Assembly: GCA_002360455.1 (NCBI GenBank)
Contig: DEQQ01000020.1
Span: 1 to 55,204 of the forward strand
Length of the DNA stretch: 55,204 nt
Direction: 5' to 3'
Origin: Saprospiraceae bacterium UBA3362
Lineage (GTDB): Bacteria; Bacteroidota; Bacteroidia; Chitinophagales; Saprospiraceae
Below the pieces are notes generated by a model. It did not search any database. It was not told the DNA's origin and saw only the letters and a list, made by a program, of their open reading frames with translations. Made by a program: the position numbers and the translations under genes. This document shows positions 35,601 to 42,204 of this stretch, piece by piece (the stretch's first letter is position 1; each line of letters starts with the position of its first letter).

Positions 35601-36234
35601 TTTTATGGTTAATGGGAAACGAGTCAATTCAATGATTTCTAATTTGCCTGCGGGAGAATATCAGATTAAATTAATTGATTCTAATCTTTGTGTAATCGAA
35701 CAAACTGTAATGATTTTGCAACCCGACGAAATTGCTTTTCAATTTAGCTATACTCATAGCTCTTCCAATACAGGCAAGATAGAATCAATGGTAACAGGAG
35801 GAATACCGGTTTATACCTATGAATGGATCAAAGAATCAACAGGAGAAATAGTGAGTAAATCAAGTATAGCAGATGGTTTGGAGCCGGGATTTTATACGCT
35901 TTGTGTTGTGGACAAGAACAATTGCAAGCGCTGTAAAGAACATCTGGAGGTAAAGAATACGACTTCAGTCAATCAAGCTAAAAATCTTAATGATCTCGCC
36001 TTATTTCCTAATCCAACACAGGGTAAAATAACCATCTTGTCCAAATCCTTGGATCTTACAAAAGTTGTATTGACCTGTTTTAATGTTCAAGGCCAGGAAC
36101 AAAAAGTGCAGGTACTTACACAATCTAAAAATGAGATCCAAGTGGATATAATGTTCATGCCCATTGGCAGCTATATTATCCAGATACAAGATGCGGAGCA
36201 AAAGTTTCAATACCCTGTCGAGTTGATCAAGTAA
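32695..36234 (+). CDS. Type IX-secreted BNR/sortilin-like protein with SprB repeat
   Basis: A 1179-residue surface or secreted protein. It has a signal peptide ending LLLAVQAQAQ, then beta-propeller blades with Asp boxes over about residues 120-760 (TSDGGKTYAS, SADGGKTWSV, TKDSGKNWSQ, TKNFGKNWRS). An Ig-like region with paired cysteines follows, then an SprB-type repeat (MNVSSKDVLCYGDSTASLDI, NLPAGEYQIKLIDSN) and a C-terminal type A sorting domain (LALFPNPTQGKITI ... GSYIIQIQD). The sorting domain directs export through the type IX system. It is a larger, surface-sorted relative of the BNR protein at 21.3-24.4 kb. Ligand or enzyme activity is unknown. Confidence 0.87.
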   Translation: MNFYKSFFSHFFFCLILLLAVQAQAQVQELQKYIEQGHSFEEICKKADKMVKRHKLEDETYRGEFNAGMHSEDFLDDERVKLERWKWYWRNRLTEDGKFPDLSRRAEMYSSVQNESSGWNTRMVPSWKHEGPVRNTGGYWGMGRTTHIDFHPTQEATFFVASPNGGLWKTSDGGKTYASLTDNIPYQPVGIVIVDQKNPNNIYITLGEKEGWWQYSMGVYKSADGGKTWSVTGLNWKLTDNRVIYEMEMNPLNNQHLLVASSDGLYQTYNAGKNWTKVRSGNYSSVKFKYGDTATVYLALNDYWGSCEVWRTKDSGKNWSQITNFNAQKGFLRIIVTPTDGEYIAINQSLDGKKQLILSKDGGASFQFVSEMPENLTFIISPKDKQVMYCGYVVLYKSINGGKTWTQISNWYGGTGFPEVHADHHFAQFHPKNLSLYFCCDGGVYNYNESNGQFTELCNGLAISQFYKMAISMSNPPIMAMGSQDNGGFVRRANGSWGNTNGGDAMWQIIDPTNQNIGYTEYWGGTAVYRTTNAFNNLTDITQNIPGKPQGDWVTPFALNPKNPKTFFIGYHDVYVSYNRGDQFTTISRNLTGAEDKDLNNVELSPADTNIVFAAYNNILYSTKNFGKNWRSVTQLGNGEITDIEMHPKEAKRAWTTRGGFNPVKVMVTTDTGATWKNITANFVNIPALCITFDEASNSLFVGTDIGVFYSDADVINWSYYGVGMPNTSVTDLDIHPSTRKMYAATYGRGVYSVDLPDCYPQIVNVQAKISTNEYKNLDTVRLCFGDTLSLRCEQSNLSGQFRWTGPLGLDSVKQNSSILQLGAVNNTSRNGMYVLQYTSNTGCVRTDTIHLRVYTKPNLQLDASSLQLDCHHEEVNIKTKFSAPNDYTHQWYRNGVAIDQTDMIKIKQEGIYTLVSKSKLSQCEASASLNISKFLDPVMNVSSKDVLCYGDSTASLDIRVTEGKAPYDFMVNGKRVNSMISNLPAGEYQIKLIDSNLCVIEQTVMILQPDEIAFQFSYTHSSSNTGKIESMVTGGIPVYTYEWIKESTGEIVSKSSIADGLEPGFYTLCVVDKNNCKRCKEHLEVKNTTSVNQAKNLNDLALFPNPTQGKITILSKSLDLTKVVLTCFNVQGQEQKVQVLTQSKNEIQVDIMFMPIGSYIIQIQDAEQKFQYPVELIK

Positions 36235-36271
36235 ACCATTGTAAAATTTAATGAATTAATCATCTGATCGT

Positions 36272-38461
36272 ATGAAATTACAACATAGAATATTAGTATT
36301 TCTCTTTACTTTTTTCAGTTCTTTTAGACTGTTTGGCGGAGAAGGAATGTGGTTGCCTTTGCTTCTTAAATCACTCAATGAAGCTGATATGAAGGCCATG
36401 GGAATGAAATTGAGTGCAGAAGATATTTACAGCATCAATAAGGGAAGTTTGAAAGATGCTATTGTAAGTTTTGGAGGAGGTTGCACTTCAGAAATTATTT
36501 CCCCTAACGGACTTTTGCTCACCAATCACCACTGCGGCTACGGGTATATTGCAGGTCATAGCAGTGTTGAGAATAATATATTGAAGAATGGATTTTGGGC
36601 TAAGTCAAATGCTGACGAAAAAATTTGTGGTGGATTGACTGCAACATTGATCGTCAGGATGGAAGATGTGAGCAGTACACTTCTGAAAGGTGTAGGTTCA
36701 CAAGATTTTGAACTTGACAGGAAGGCTAAGATAGAGAAGAATGTTGCTGCATTCAAGAAAGAATACAAGCTCAATAAAAATGAAGAACTTTTTGTGAGAG
36801 CATTTTATAATGGCAATCAGTATTTTGCTTTTATTACGAAAACTTTCAAAGATGTACGATTGGTTGGAACCCCACCGGAGTCCATAGGAAAATTTGGAAG
36901 TGATACGGACAATTGGGTTTGGCCAAGGCATACCGGAGATTTTTCTATCTTTAGAATTTATGCCGATAAGAATAACGAACCGGCTGAATATGCAGAAAGT
37001 AATGTGCCTTATCAACCCAAGCATTTTTTGCCCATTTCGTTGGATGGAGTTGCCGAGGGGGACTTTACCATGGTTTTTGGGTTTCCTGGAAGAACAAACG
37101 AGTATCTTACTGAAGAAGGGGTGAGGCAGATAGTAGAAGTGCAAAATCCGATCAGGATACGAATGCGAGAGAAAGCACTGTCTATATTGGATCAATACAT
37201 GAGGAAAGACGAAGCCACCAAGCTCAAATTTGCAGCTTCTTACGCTTCCATCTCCAATGCCTATAAGAAATGGATTGGTGAAAATCAAGGAATCAAACAA
37301 ACTAAAGGATTGGAAAAGAAGCACGAACGCGATGCATTATTCCAGCAACGCGTGGATGCCAATGCAAATTTTAGCGAATACAAGAATTTGGTTTCTGAAT
37401 TGGAGTCACAATATAAGTCACTAGAAAAATTGTCAAGGGCAACTGAAATTTACGCAGAGGCTTTTCAGCGGAATGTATCCGTAATGAATTTTTATTCTGA
37501 AATAAAAGAGGTGATGACCGCTCAAGAAGTTCGAGGAGAAAAGATTTTTATTGAAAAAAGAAATGAACTTCACGAGCAAGCAGAAGCGCTTGTGTCGGGT
37601 TTTAATAAAGAGATAGATCAAGAAATTTTTACTGCACTTGCTCAGATTGCCGTAGAGGAAATGCCAAAGGAACTCATGTTGCCTTATTTGCGTGAACAGC
37701 TCAAGCAAAAATCTGTGAATGAATTTGTTGTGGGACTTTATAGAGAAAGTAAGTTGACAGACGGTAAGGAGTTGAAGAAATTGACAGAATTATCCTACTC
37801 CGATATGGCAGCAGCATTAAAGACAGATCCCTTATGGCAGTTTTATGATGAGCTCAATTACTATTTTGCCAATGATCTGAGTAAGCAGTCTGTTCCATTG
37901 CAAGATAAAATTGTTGAATTGAGGAGGAAGCACATGGCAGCATTGATGCAGGTAATACCGGAGAAGAAATACTATCCTGATGCCAATTCAACAATGCGTA
38001 TCAGTTTTGGGAGAGTAGAAGGATTTTCTCCTAAGGATGGTTCATGTTACAAGTACCAAACCTATCTTGATGGAGTAATGGAAAAATACATTCCTAATGA
38101 TTATGAATTTGATGTTCATCCCAAACTCATCGAACTTTATAATACCAAATCCTATGGTCAATATGGAGAAAATGGTAAAATGCCATTGGCATTCATTGGG
38201 TCCAATCATACTACCGGAGGGAATTCGGGAAGTCCGGCAATTGATGCTTACGGCAATTTGATAGGATTGAATTTTGATAGGGTATGGGAAGGGACAATGA
38301 GCGATATCAATTATGATGTTTCGATCTGCAGAAATATAATGGTGGATGCGCGTTATATACTATTTATCATCGATGAATTTGCAGGAGCAAAACATTTGAT
38401 TCAAGAAATGAAGTTAGTTCATCCAAAGGCAAATTCTTCCAAAAAGAAAAAGAAAAAATAA
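36272..38461 (+). CDS. S46 family dipeptidyl-peptidase, DPP11-like
   Basis: A 729-residue periplasmic serine exopeptidase that removes dipeptides from protein N-termini. The signal peptide is ILVFLFTFFSSFRLFGG. The chymotrypsin-type triad is visible as His86/87 in TNHHCGYG, Asp in GSDTDNWVWPRH and Ser652 in GGNSGSPAID. Arg670 (LNFDRVWEG), 18 residues after the serine, matches the Arg that gives DPP11 its Asp/Glu preference; DPP7 has Gly there. It is therefore expected to cut after acidic second residues. It follows the type IX protein by 37 bp. A lysine-rich tail ends the protein. Confidence 0.92.
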   Translation: MKLQHRILVFLFTFFSSFRLFGGEGMWLPLLLKSLNEADMKAMGMKLSAEDIYSINKGSLKDAIVSFGGGCTSEIISPNGLLLTNHHCGYGYIAGHSSVENNILKNGFWAKSNADEKICGGLTATLIVRMEDVSSTLLKGVGSQDFELDRKAKIEKNVAAFKKEYKLNKNEELFVRAFYNGNQYFAFITKTFKDVRLVGTPPESIGKFGSDTDNWVWPRHTGDFSIFRIYADKNNEPAEYAESNVPYQPKHFLPISLDGVAEGDFTMVFGFPGRTNEYLTEEGVRQIVEVQNPIRIRMREKALSILDQYMRKDEATKLKFAASYASISNAYKKWIGENQGIKQTKGLEKKHERDALFQQRVDANANFSEYKNLVSELESQYKSLEKLSRATEIYAEAFQRNVSVMNFYSEIKEVMTAQEVRGEKIFIEKRNELHEQAEALVSGFNKEIDQEIFTALAQIAVEEMPKELMLPYLREQLKQKSVNEFVVGLYRESKLTDGKELKKLTELSYSDMAAALKTDPLWQFYDELNYYFANDLSKQSVPLQDKIVELRRKHMAALMQVIPEKKYYPDANSTMRISFGRVEGFSPKDGSCYKYQTYLDGVMEKYIPNDYEFDVHPKLIELYNTKSYGQYGENGKMPLAFIGSNHTTGGNSGSPAIDAYGNLIGLNFDRVWEGTMSDINYDVSICRNIMVDARYILFIIDEFAGAKHLIQEMKLVHPKANSSKKKKKK

Positions 38462-38642
38462 ACATAAAGAGACAGACTTGAGCCGGTTTGTTAGGTTTAC
38501 TTGGAGTGTTGATCAATCAATGGTAGAGAAGTAGGCAAAAGTAATTTTGCAGAGTTGTTGATATGATGTAAGGATGCAAAACCATCTTGATAAAAGCATT
38601 ATTGATTTGAACAACTCGGAGGTAAGCTAAAAATATTGAAAT

Positions 38643-39545
38643 TTAGGTTTCGCAAAAATTGAGTTGGAGTAATTCATCTGTGTTTGAAATCGTATGTTCT
38701 TGAGGATAGAATTTTTTGAACCAGGTGAGTTGCCTTTTAGCGTAATTTCTGCTGTGTTGTTTGATTTTTTCTACAGCCTGATCCAAGCTACAGAGTCCAT
38801 CCAAATAATCAAATAATTCTGCATAGCCAACAGTCTGAAGAGCCTGGCAATCTCTGTATTTGGATAGAGACTTTACCTCATTTAATAAGCCATTGGTCAT
38901 CATGTCGTCCACTCTCAAATTAATTTTGTGATACAGAAGTTCTCGCGGCAATTGAATGAGAATTTTTATATGCTGATATGAAGGATCAAGTGTTTTCTTT
39001 TCAAATTCTATGGACGATATGGGACTTCCAATAGTAGTACACAGTTCTATCAGTCTCATCAATCTCATCGGGTTGTTTTGATCAATTTGTGAATAGTATA
39101 GAGGATCAAGTTGCTTTGCCCAATTTTGTAAGGAAAGGATTCCTTCAGTATTCAATACGTCGATTAATTTGTTTCTTAGATCAGGTTCTATTTTGGGTAG
39201 GATGTCTATTCCTTGTAATAAGGCTTTGATGTAAAATCCGGTTCCACCGCAGACAATACAAAAATCGTTTGTGGTAAAATGATGTTTAAGAATTTGAGCT
39301 GCATCTTCAAAAAATTGAGCCACATCATAATGATGTTCTAGCTCAACAAAATCCAACAGGTGATGAGGGACGGAATGCATTTCATGAGTTTGGATTTTTG
39401 CAGTGCCGATATTGAGATGTTTGTAGATTTGACGACTGTCGGCAGAGATAATAGGGCAATTTAAAATCTGTGCTAACTGGACAGCGGCTGTAGATTTTCC
39501 TGATGCGGTAGGGCCGGCAATATAGATTATTTTTTTTACAGACAT
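38643..39545 (-). CDS. miaA: tRNA dimethylallyltransferase
   Basis: A 300-residue enzyme that adds the dimethylallyl group to A37 of tRNAs reading codons that start with U. Motifs are the P-loop GPTASGKSTAA, ISADSRQIYKHLNIGTAK with the catalytic Asp, CGGTGFYIKALLQG and the zinc-free tRNA-binding region NPMRLMRLIELC. It has the usual length and is monocistronic on the minus strand. MiaA supplies the substrate later hydroxylated by MiaE, which is also encoded in this window. A TATTTTTG box lies six bases upstream of the start, but no -33 element is visible. Confidence 0.96.
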   Translation of the reverse strand: MSVKKIIYIAGPTASGKSTAAVQLAQILNCPIISADSRQIYKHLNIGTAKIQTHEMHSVPHHLLDFVELEHHYDVAQFFEDAAQILKHHFTTNDFCIVCGGTGFYIKALLQGIDILPKIEPDLRNKLIDVLNTEGILSLQNWAKQLDPLYYSQIDQNNPMRLMRLIELCTTIGSPISSIEFEKKTLDPSYQHIKILIQLPRELLYHKINLRVDDMMTNGLLNEVKSLSKYRDCQALQTVGYAELFDYLDGLCSLDQAVEKIKQHSRNYAKRQLTWFKKFYPQEHTISNTDELLQLNFCET

Positions 39546-39663
39546 TGATGCAAAAATAGAACATTTAGATTGTCCTTTTTGATTTTATTTATAGCCGTTG
39601 ATTTGGGGAATATTAATTTTAGTTTTATTATTTTTACATTTTGATTTATTGATTTAATTTGAT

Positions 39664-40515
39664 ATGACTCCAACTGTTCATAAAGTTTATATTACAACCT
39701 TAGTGTTGGTTGTAGTTTTGGTGACCTTGTTTCTTTCAATATATGGATTTCAATATTATCAAACATCTTTGGAAGAGAGATTCTATCACGAGCAACATCA
39801 TTGGTTGAAGCCCAGTGGAATATTTGGTCAAGGATTGGGAATCATCGGGTCTTCTCTTATTTTGATTGGTGTAATAATGTATATGGTTAGGAAGAGGTTC
39901 AGGTCATTGGCTCGATTTGGTGCATTAAAGTATTGGTTGGAGTTTCATATATTTTTGTGTACTATTGGGCCTATCATGGTTTTATTTCATACTGCATTTA
40001 AGTTTGGCGGGATAGTTTCTATTAGTTTTTGGAGTATGGTTGCTGTTGTGGTGAGTGGTATAATAGGGCGATTTATATACAAGCAAATTCCGAGAACGAT
40101 CCAAGGAAATGAGCTGGAGTGGAAAGAGATGGAAGAGCAATTTCAAGTTAAACTTTACGAGCTAAATGCCATTCTTCCGGCGGAAAGATCCTTATCAATT
40201 TCGATAGAGAGGCCTGACATGAATCGATCTGGAGTAACTGCCTATTGGGAGCAATGGAGAAAGGATCAGGCGAGGTTTTCTGAGTTTGGGCGTTCGCTCC
40301 ATTCCACAACTATAGATAAAGAAAGTGTTCGGTCGGCGCAATCTTTGTTTAAGCATTTGCTGTCGCTCAAACGGCAGATGAGTTTTTTGAGTTTAATGCA
40401 GAGGTTATTTAAATATTGGCATGTGGCCCATTTGCCGTTTGCATTGATTATGTTAATTATAATGTTGGTTCATGTTGCTGTAACTGTTGAGTTAGGTTAT
40501 CGTTGGATATTTTAA
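39664..40515 (+). CDS. Diheme b-type membrane cytochrome
   Basis: A 283-residue inner-membrane protein with five hydrophobic spans. Two helices each carry a pair of histidines exactly 14 residues apart: His95/His109 (EFHIFL, LFHTAF) and His256/His270 (AHLPFA, VHVAVT). This is the classic layout for two stacked b hemes bound by a pair of helices. A soluble loop of about 110 residues (LEWKEMEEQFQVKL on) sits before the last span. With the next two genes it forms an electron-transfer module; I infer that it carries electrons across the membrane between the oxidoreductase and the periplasmic cytochrome c. The family has no accepted name. Confidence 0.72.
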   Translation: MTPTVHKVYITTLVLVVVLVTLFLSIYGFQYYQTSLEERFYHEQHHWLKPSGIFGQGLGIIGSSLILIGVIMYMVRKRFRSLARFGALKYWLEFHIFLCTIGPIMVLFHTAFKFGGIVSISFWSMVAVVVSGIIGRFIYKQIPRTIQGNELEWKEMEEQFQVKLYELNAILPAERSLSISIERPDMNRSGVTAYWEQWRKDQARFSEFGRSLHSTTIDKESVRSAQSLFKHLLSLKRQMSFLSLMQRLFKYWHVAHLPFALIMLIIMLVHVAVTVELGYRWIF

Positions 40516-40732
40516 TGAATGGAGGAGTATCTGTAGTGGAAATCAGGGATGTTATTTAAGTTTGGATGATAGTTGAATATTGAGGGTATAAAAATTTGAA
40601 GTAGTCTGCATTGATCATTGATTTCTATAATTTGAACTGGAGCCGCAACGATTATAAAAGAGTTGAGCTTGGTTAAATTTGGGGCGAAGTTTTAGGCAAA
40701 CAACTAGAATAAAATTGAAGGAGGAAGATGAA

Positions 40733-40826
40733 CTGTGAGGAGACTGGAATGCGCAACAATGAAATTGTTGCGGTGCGAAGCACGGAACCATGGAAGGCTC
40801 CGACCCGACTGAAAGTCGGGACACAG
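40733..40826 (+). repeat. Short interspersed repeat, family R1, copy 3 (divergent core)
   Basis: A 94-bp element with the same ends as the other R1 copies, CTGTGAGG (40733-40740) and CACAG (40822-40826), and the same CCGACCCG plus 3' hairpin (CCCGACT-GAA-AGTCGGG). The core differs and holds its own hairpins: GCAACAAT (40753-40760) with ATTGTTGC (40764-40771), and GTGC-GAA-GCAC. It lies in the 360-bp gap between the cytochrome b gene and its oxidoreductase partner, upstream of a TATCTTTG box at 40846-40853. No gene is seen in this gap. Confidence 0.75.
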
Positions 40827-40875
40827 CCAAGAAATTAAAATAGTTTATCTTTGAATAATATTTTGATTGGTAGTG

Positions 40876-42204
40876 ATGAGTATAGAAAGTTTGATTTATG
40901 TTTTTGTTGCGGGAATTGTAATTCTTGTGTTGGGATTGTATATGAGAAAAATCCGGCGAGAAGACAGACAAACTAGTATTAAAATTGAGCAGGCTAAAGA
41001 GAGTGGTGTTCATGAGCCTGTGTCGCTGCATCCTTTTATTGATTTGGGTACGTGCATAAAAAGTGGTGCATGTCTTAAGGCCTGTCCCGAGGAGGATGTG
41101 TTGGGGATTCGTGGAGGCCGTGCCACATTGGTCAATGCTACGCATTGTGTGGGTCATGGAGCTTGTTTTCATGCCTGTCCGATGGAAGCCATATCGCTGC
41201 GTATCGGAACCGAAAAGAGAGGTGTCGAGTTGCCGCATGTCAATCAGAATTTTGAAACCAACGTAAAAGGAATTTTTATTGCCGGTGAATTGGGAGGGAT
41301 GGGTCTTATAAAAAACAGTGTTGAACAAGGCAAGCAGGCTATGGACAGTATGGCGGCAGGATTGCAAACTTCGGCCGATACGGATTTTGATATTGTGATA
41401 GTGGGAGCCGGACCTGCTGGGATTTCGGCTTCGTTGCAGGCAAAGAAATTGGGATTGAAAGCGATTACTTTGGATCAAGATTCTATAGGGGGAACAGTGT
41501 TTTCTTTTCCGCGAGCGAAGGTGGTGATGACGGCTCCAATGGATCTGCCATTGCATGGTCCGATAAAGTTGTTTAATACCTCCAAAACAGAGTTGCTTGC
41601 TATTTGGTTGGAGTTGATTAAAAAACATCAAATTCAACTTAAAGAGCATGAAAAAGTAGAACGCATCGTTCATACAGATTTTGGATATGTGGTGGAGACG
41701 GCCACAGGATCTTCTTATTCTTGTCAAAAAGTGTTGCTTGCAATAGGAAGACGCGGGACGCCTAGAAAACTTGGTGTAGTGGGTGAGGAATCTGAGAAGG
41801 TAGCTTACAGATTGATTGAAGCAGAGTATATCCAACAGAAACATGTTCTTGTGGTAGGAGGAGGAGACTCGGCTGTAGAATCTGCCATGTTGTTGATGGA
41901 TAATAATACAGTGAGTTTGTCCTACAGAGGAGAACAATTTTCGAGATTGAAACCACTCAATAAAATTAATATTGAGAAAGCTATTTCGGATGGAAAAATC
42001 AAAGCCTTGATGCCCTCTAATGTTAAAGAGATCAAAGAAAGAACAGTGATCCTTGAAGGCAAGAGCAGTGATGAAAGAGTTGAGATAGAGAATGATTTGG
42101 TGTATATTTTTGCCGGAGGAGAACTGCCCACAGGATTTTTGCAGCAATGCGGTATAGAAGTGATGAAGCGATTTGCATACACCGTAAAATCGCATCACTC
42201 ATGA
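40876..42204 (+). CDS. Membrane-anchored ferredoxin/FAD/NAD(P) oxidoreductase
   Basis: A 442-residue three-part protein. It starts with one N-terminal membrane span (SLIYVFVAGIVILVLGLYM). A ferredoxin-like domain follows (GTCIKSGACLKACPE and THCVGHGACFHACPM). The last part is a two-dinucleotide-binding oxidoreductase domain with FAD site IVIVGAGPAGISA, NAD(P) site LVVGGGDSAVESA and the C-terminal YIFAGGELP. It resembles thioredoxin reductase/YpdA in fold but has no redox CxxC. Both iron-sulfur motifs lack the second Cys of CxxCxxCxxxCP (Ser and His stand there). I start at the ATG at 40876, not an in-frame TTG nine bases earlier. It overlaps the cytochrome c gene by an ATGA. Confidence 0.82.
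   Translation: MSIESLIYVFVAGIVILVLGLYMRKIRREDRQTSIKIEQAKESGVHEPVSLHPFIDLGTCIKSGACLKACPEEDVLGIRGGRATLVNATHCVGHGACFHACPMEAISLRIGTEKRGVELPHVNQNFETNVKGIFIAGELGGMGLIKNSVEQGKQAMDSMAAGLQTSADTDFDIVIVGAGPAGISASLQAKKLGLKAITLDQDSIGGTVFSFPRAKVVMTAPMDLPLHGPIKLFNTSKTELLAIWLELIKKHQIQLKEHEKVERIVHTDFGYVVETATGSSYSCQKVLLAIGRRGTPRKLGVVGEESEKVAYRLIEAEYIQQKHVLVVGGGDSAVESAMLLMDNNTVSLSYRGEQFSRLKPLNKINIEKAISDGKIKALMPSNVKEIKERTVILEGKSSDERVEIENDLVYIFAGGELPTGFLQQCGIEVMKRFAYTVKSHHS

Noticed and set aside
39551..39558. TATTTTTG box (minus strand) six bases before miaA
   Set aside because: No -33 TTG at a proper distance and it would give an almost leaderless transcript; not listed as a promoter.
40615..42198. A 527-codon minus-strand frame opposite the oxidoreductase
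   Set aside because: Its residues are Ser/His/Phe/Cys-rich as expected from the complement of a coding strand, while the plus strand has clear FAD/NAD motifs.
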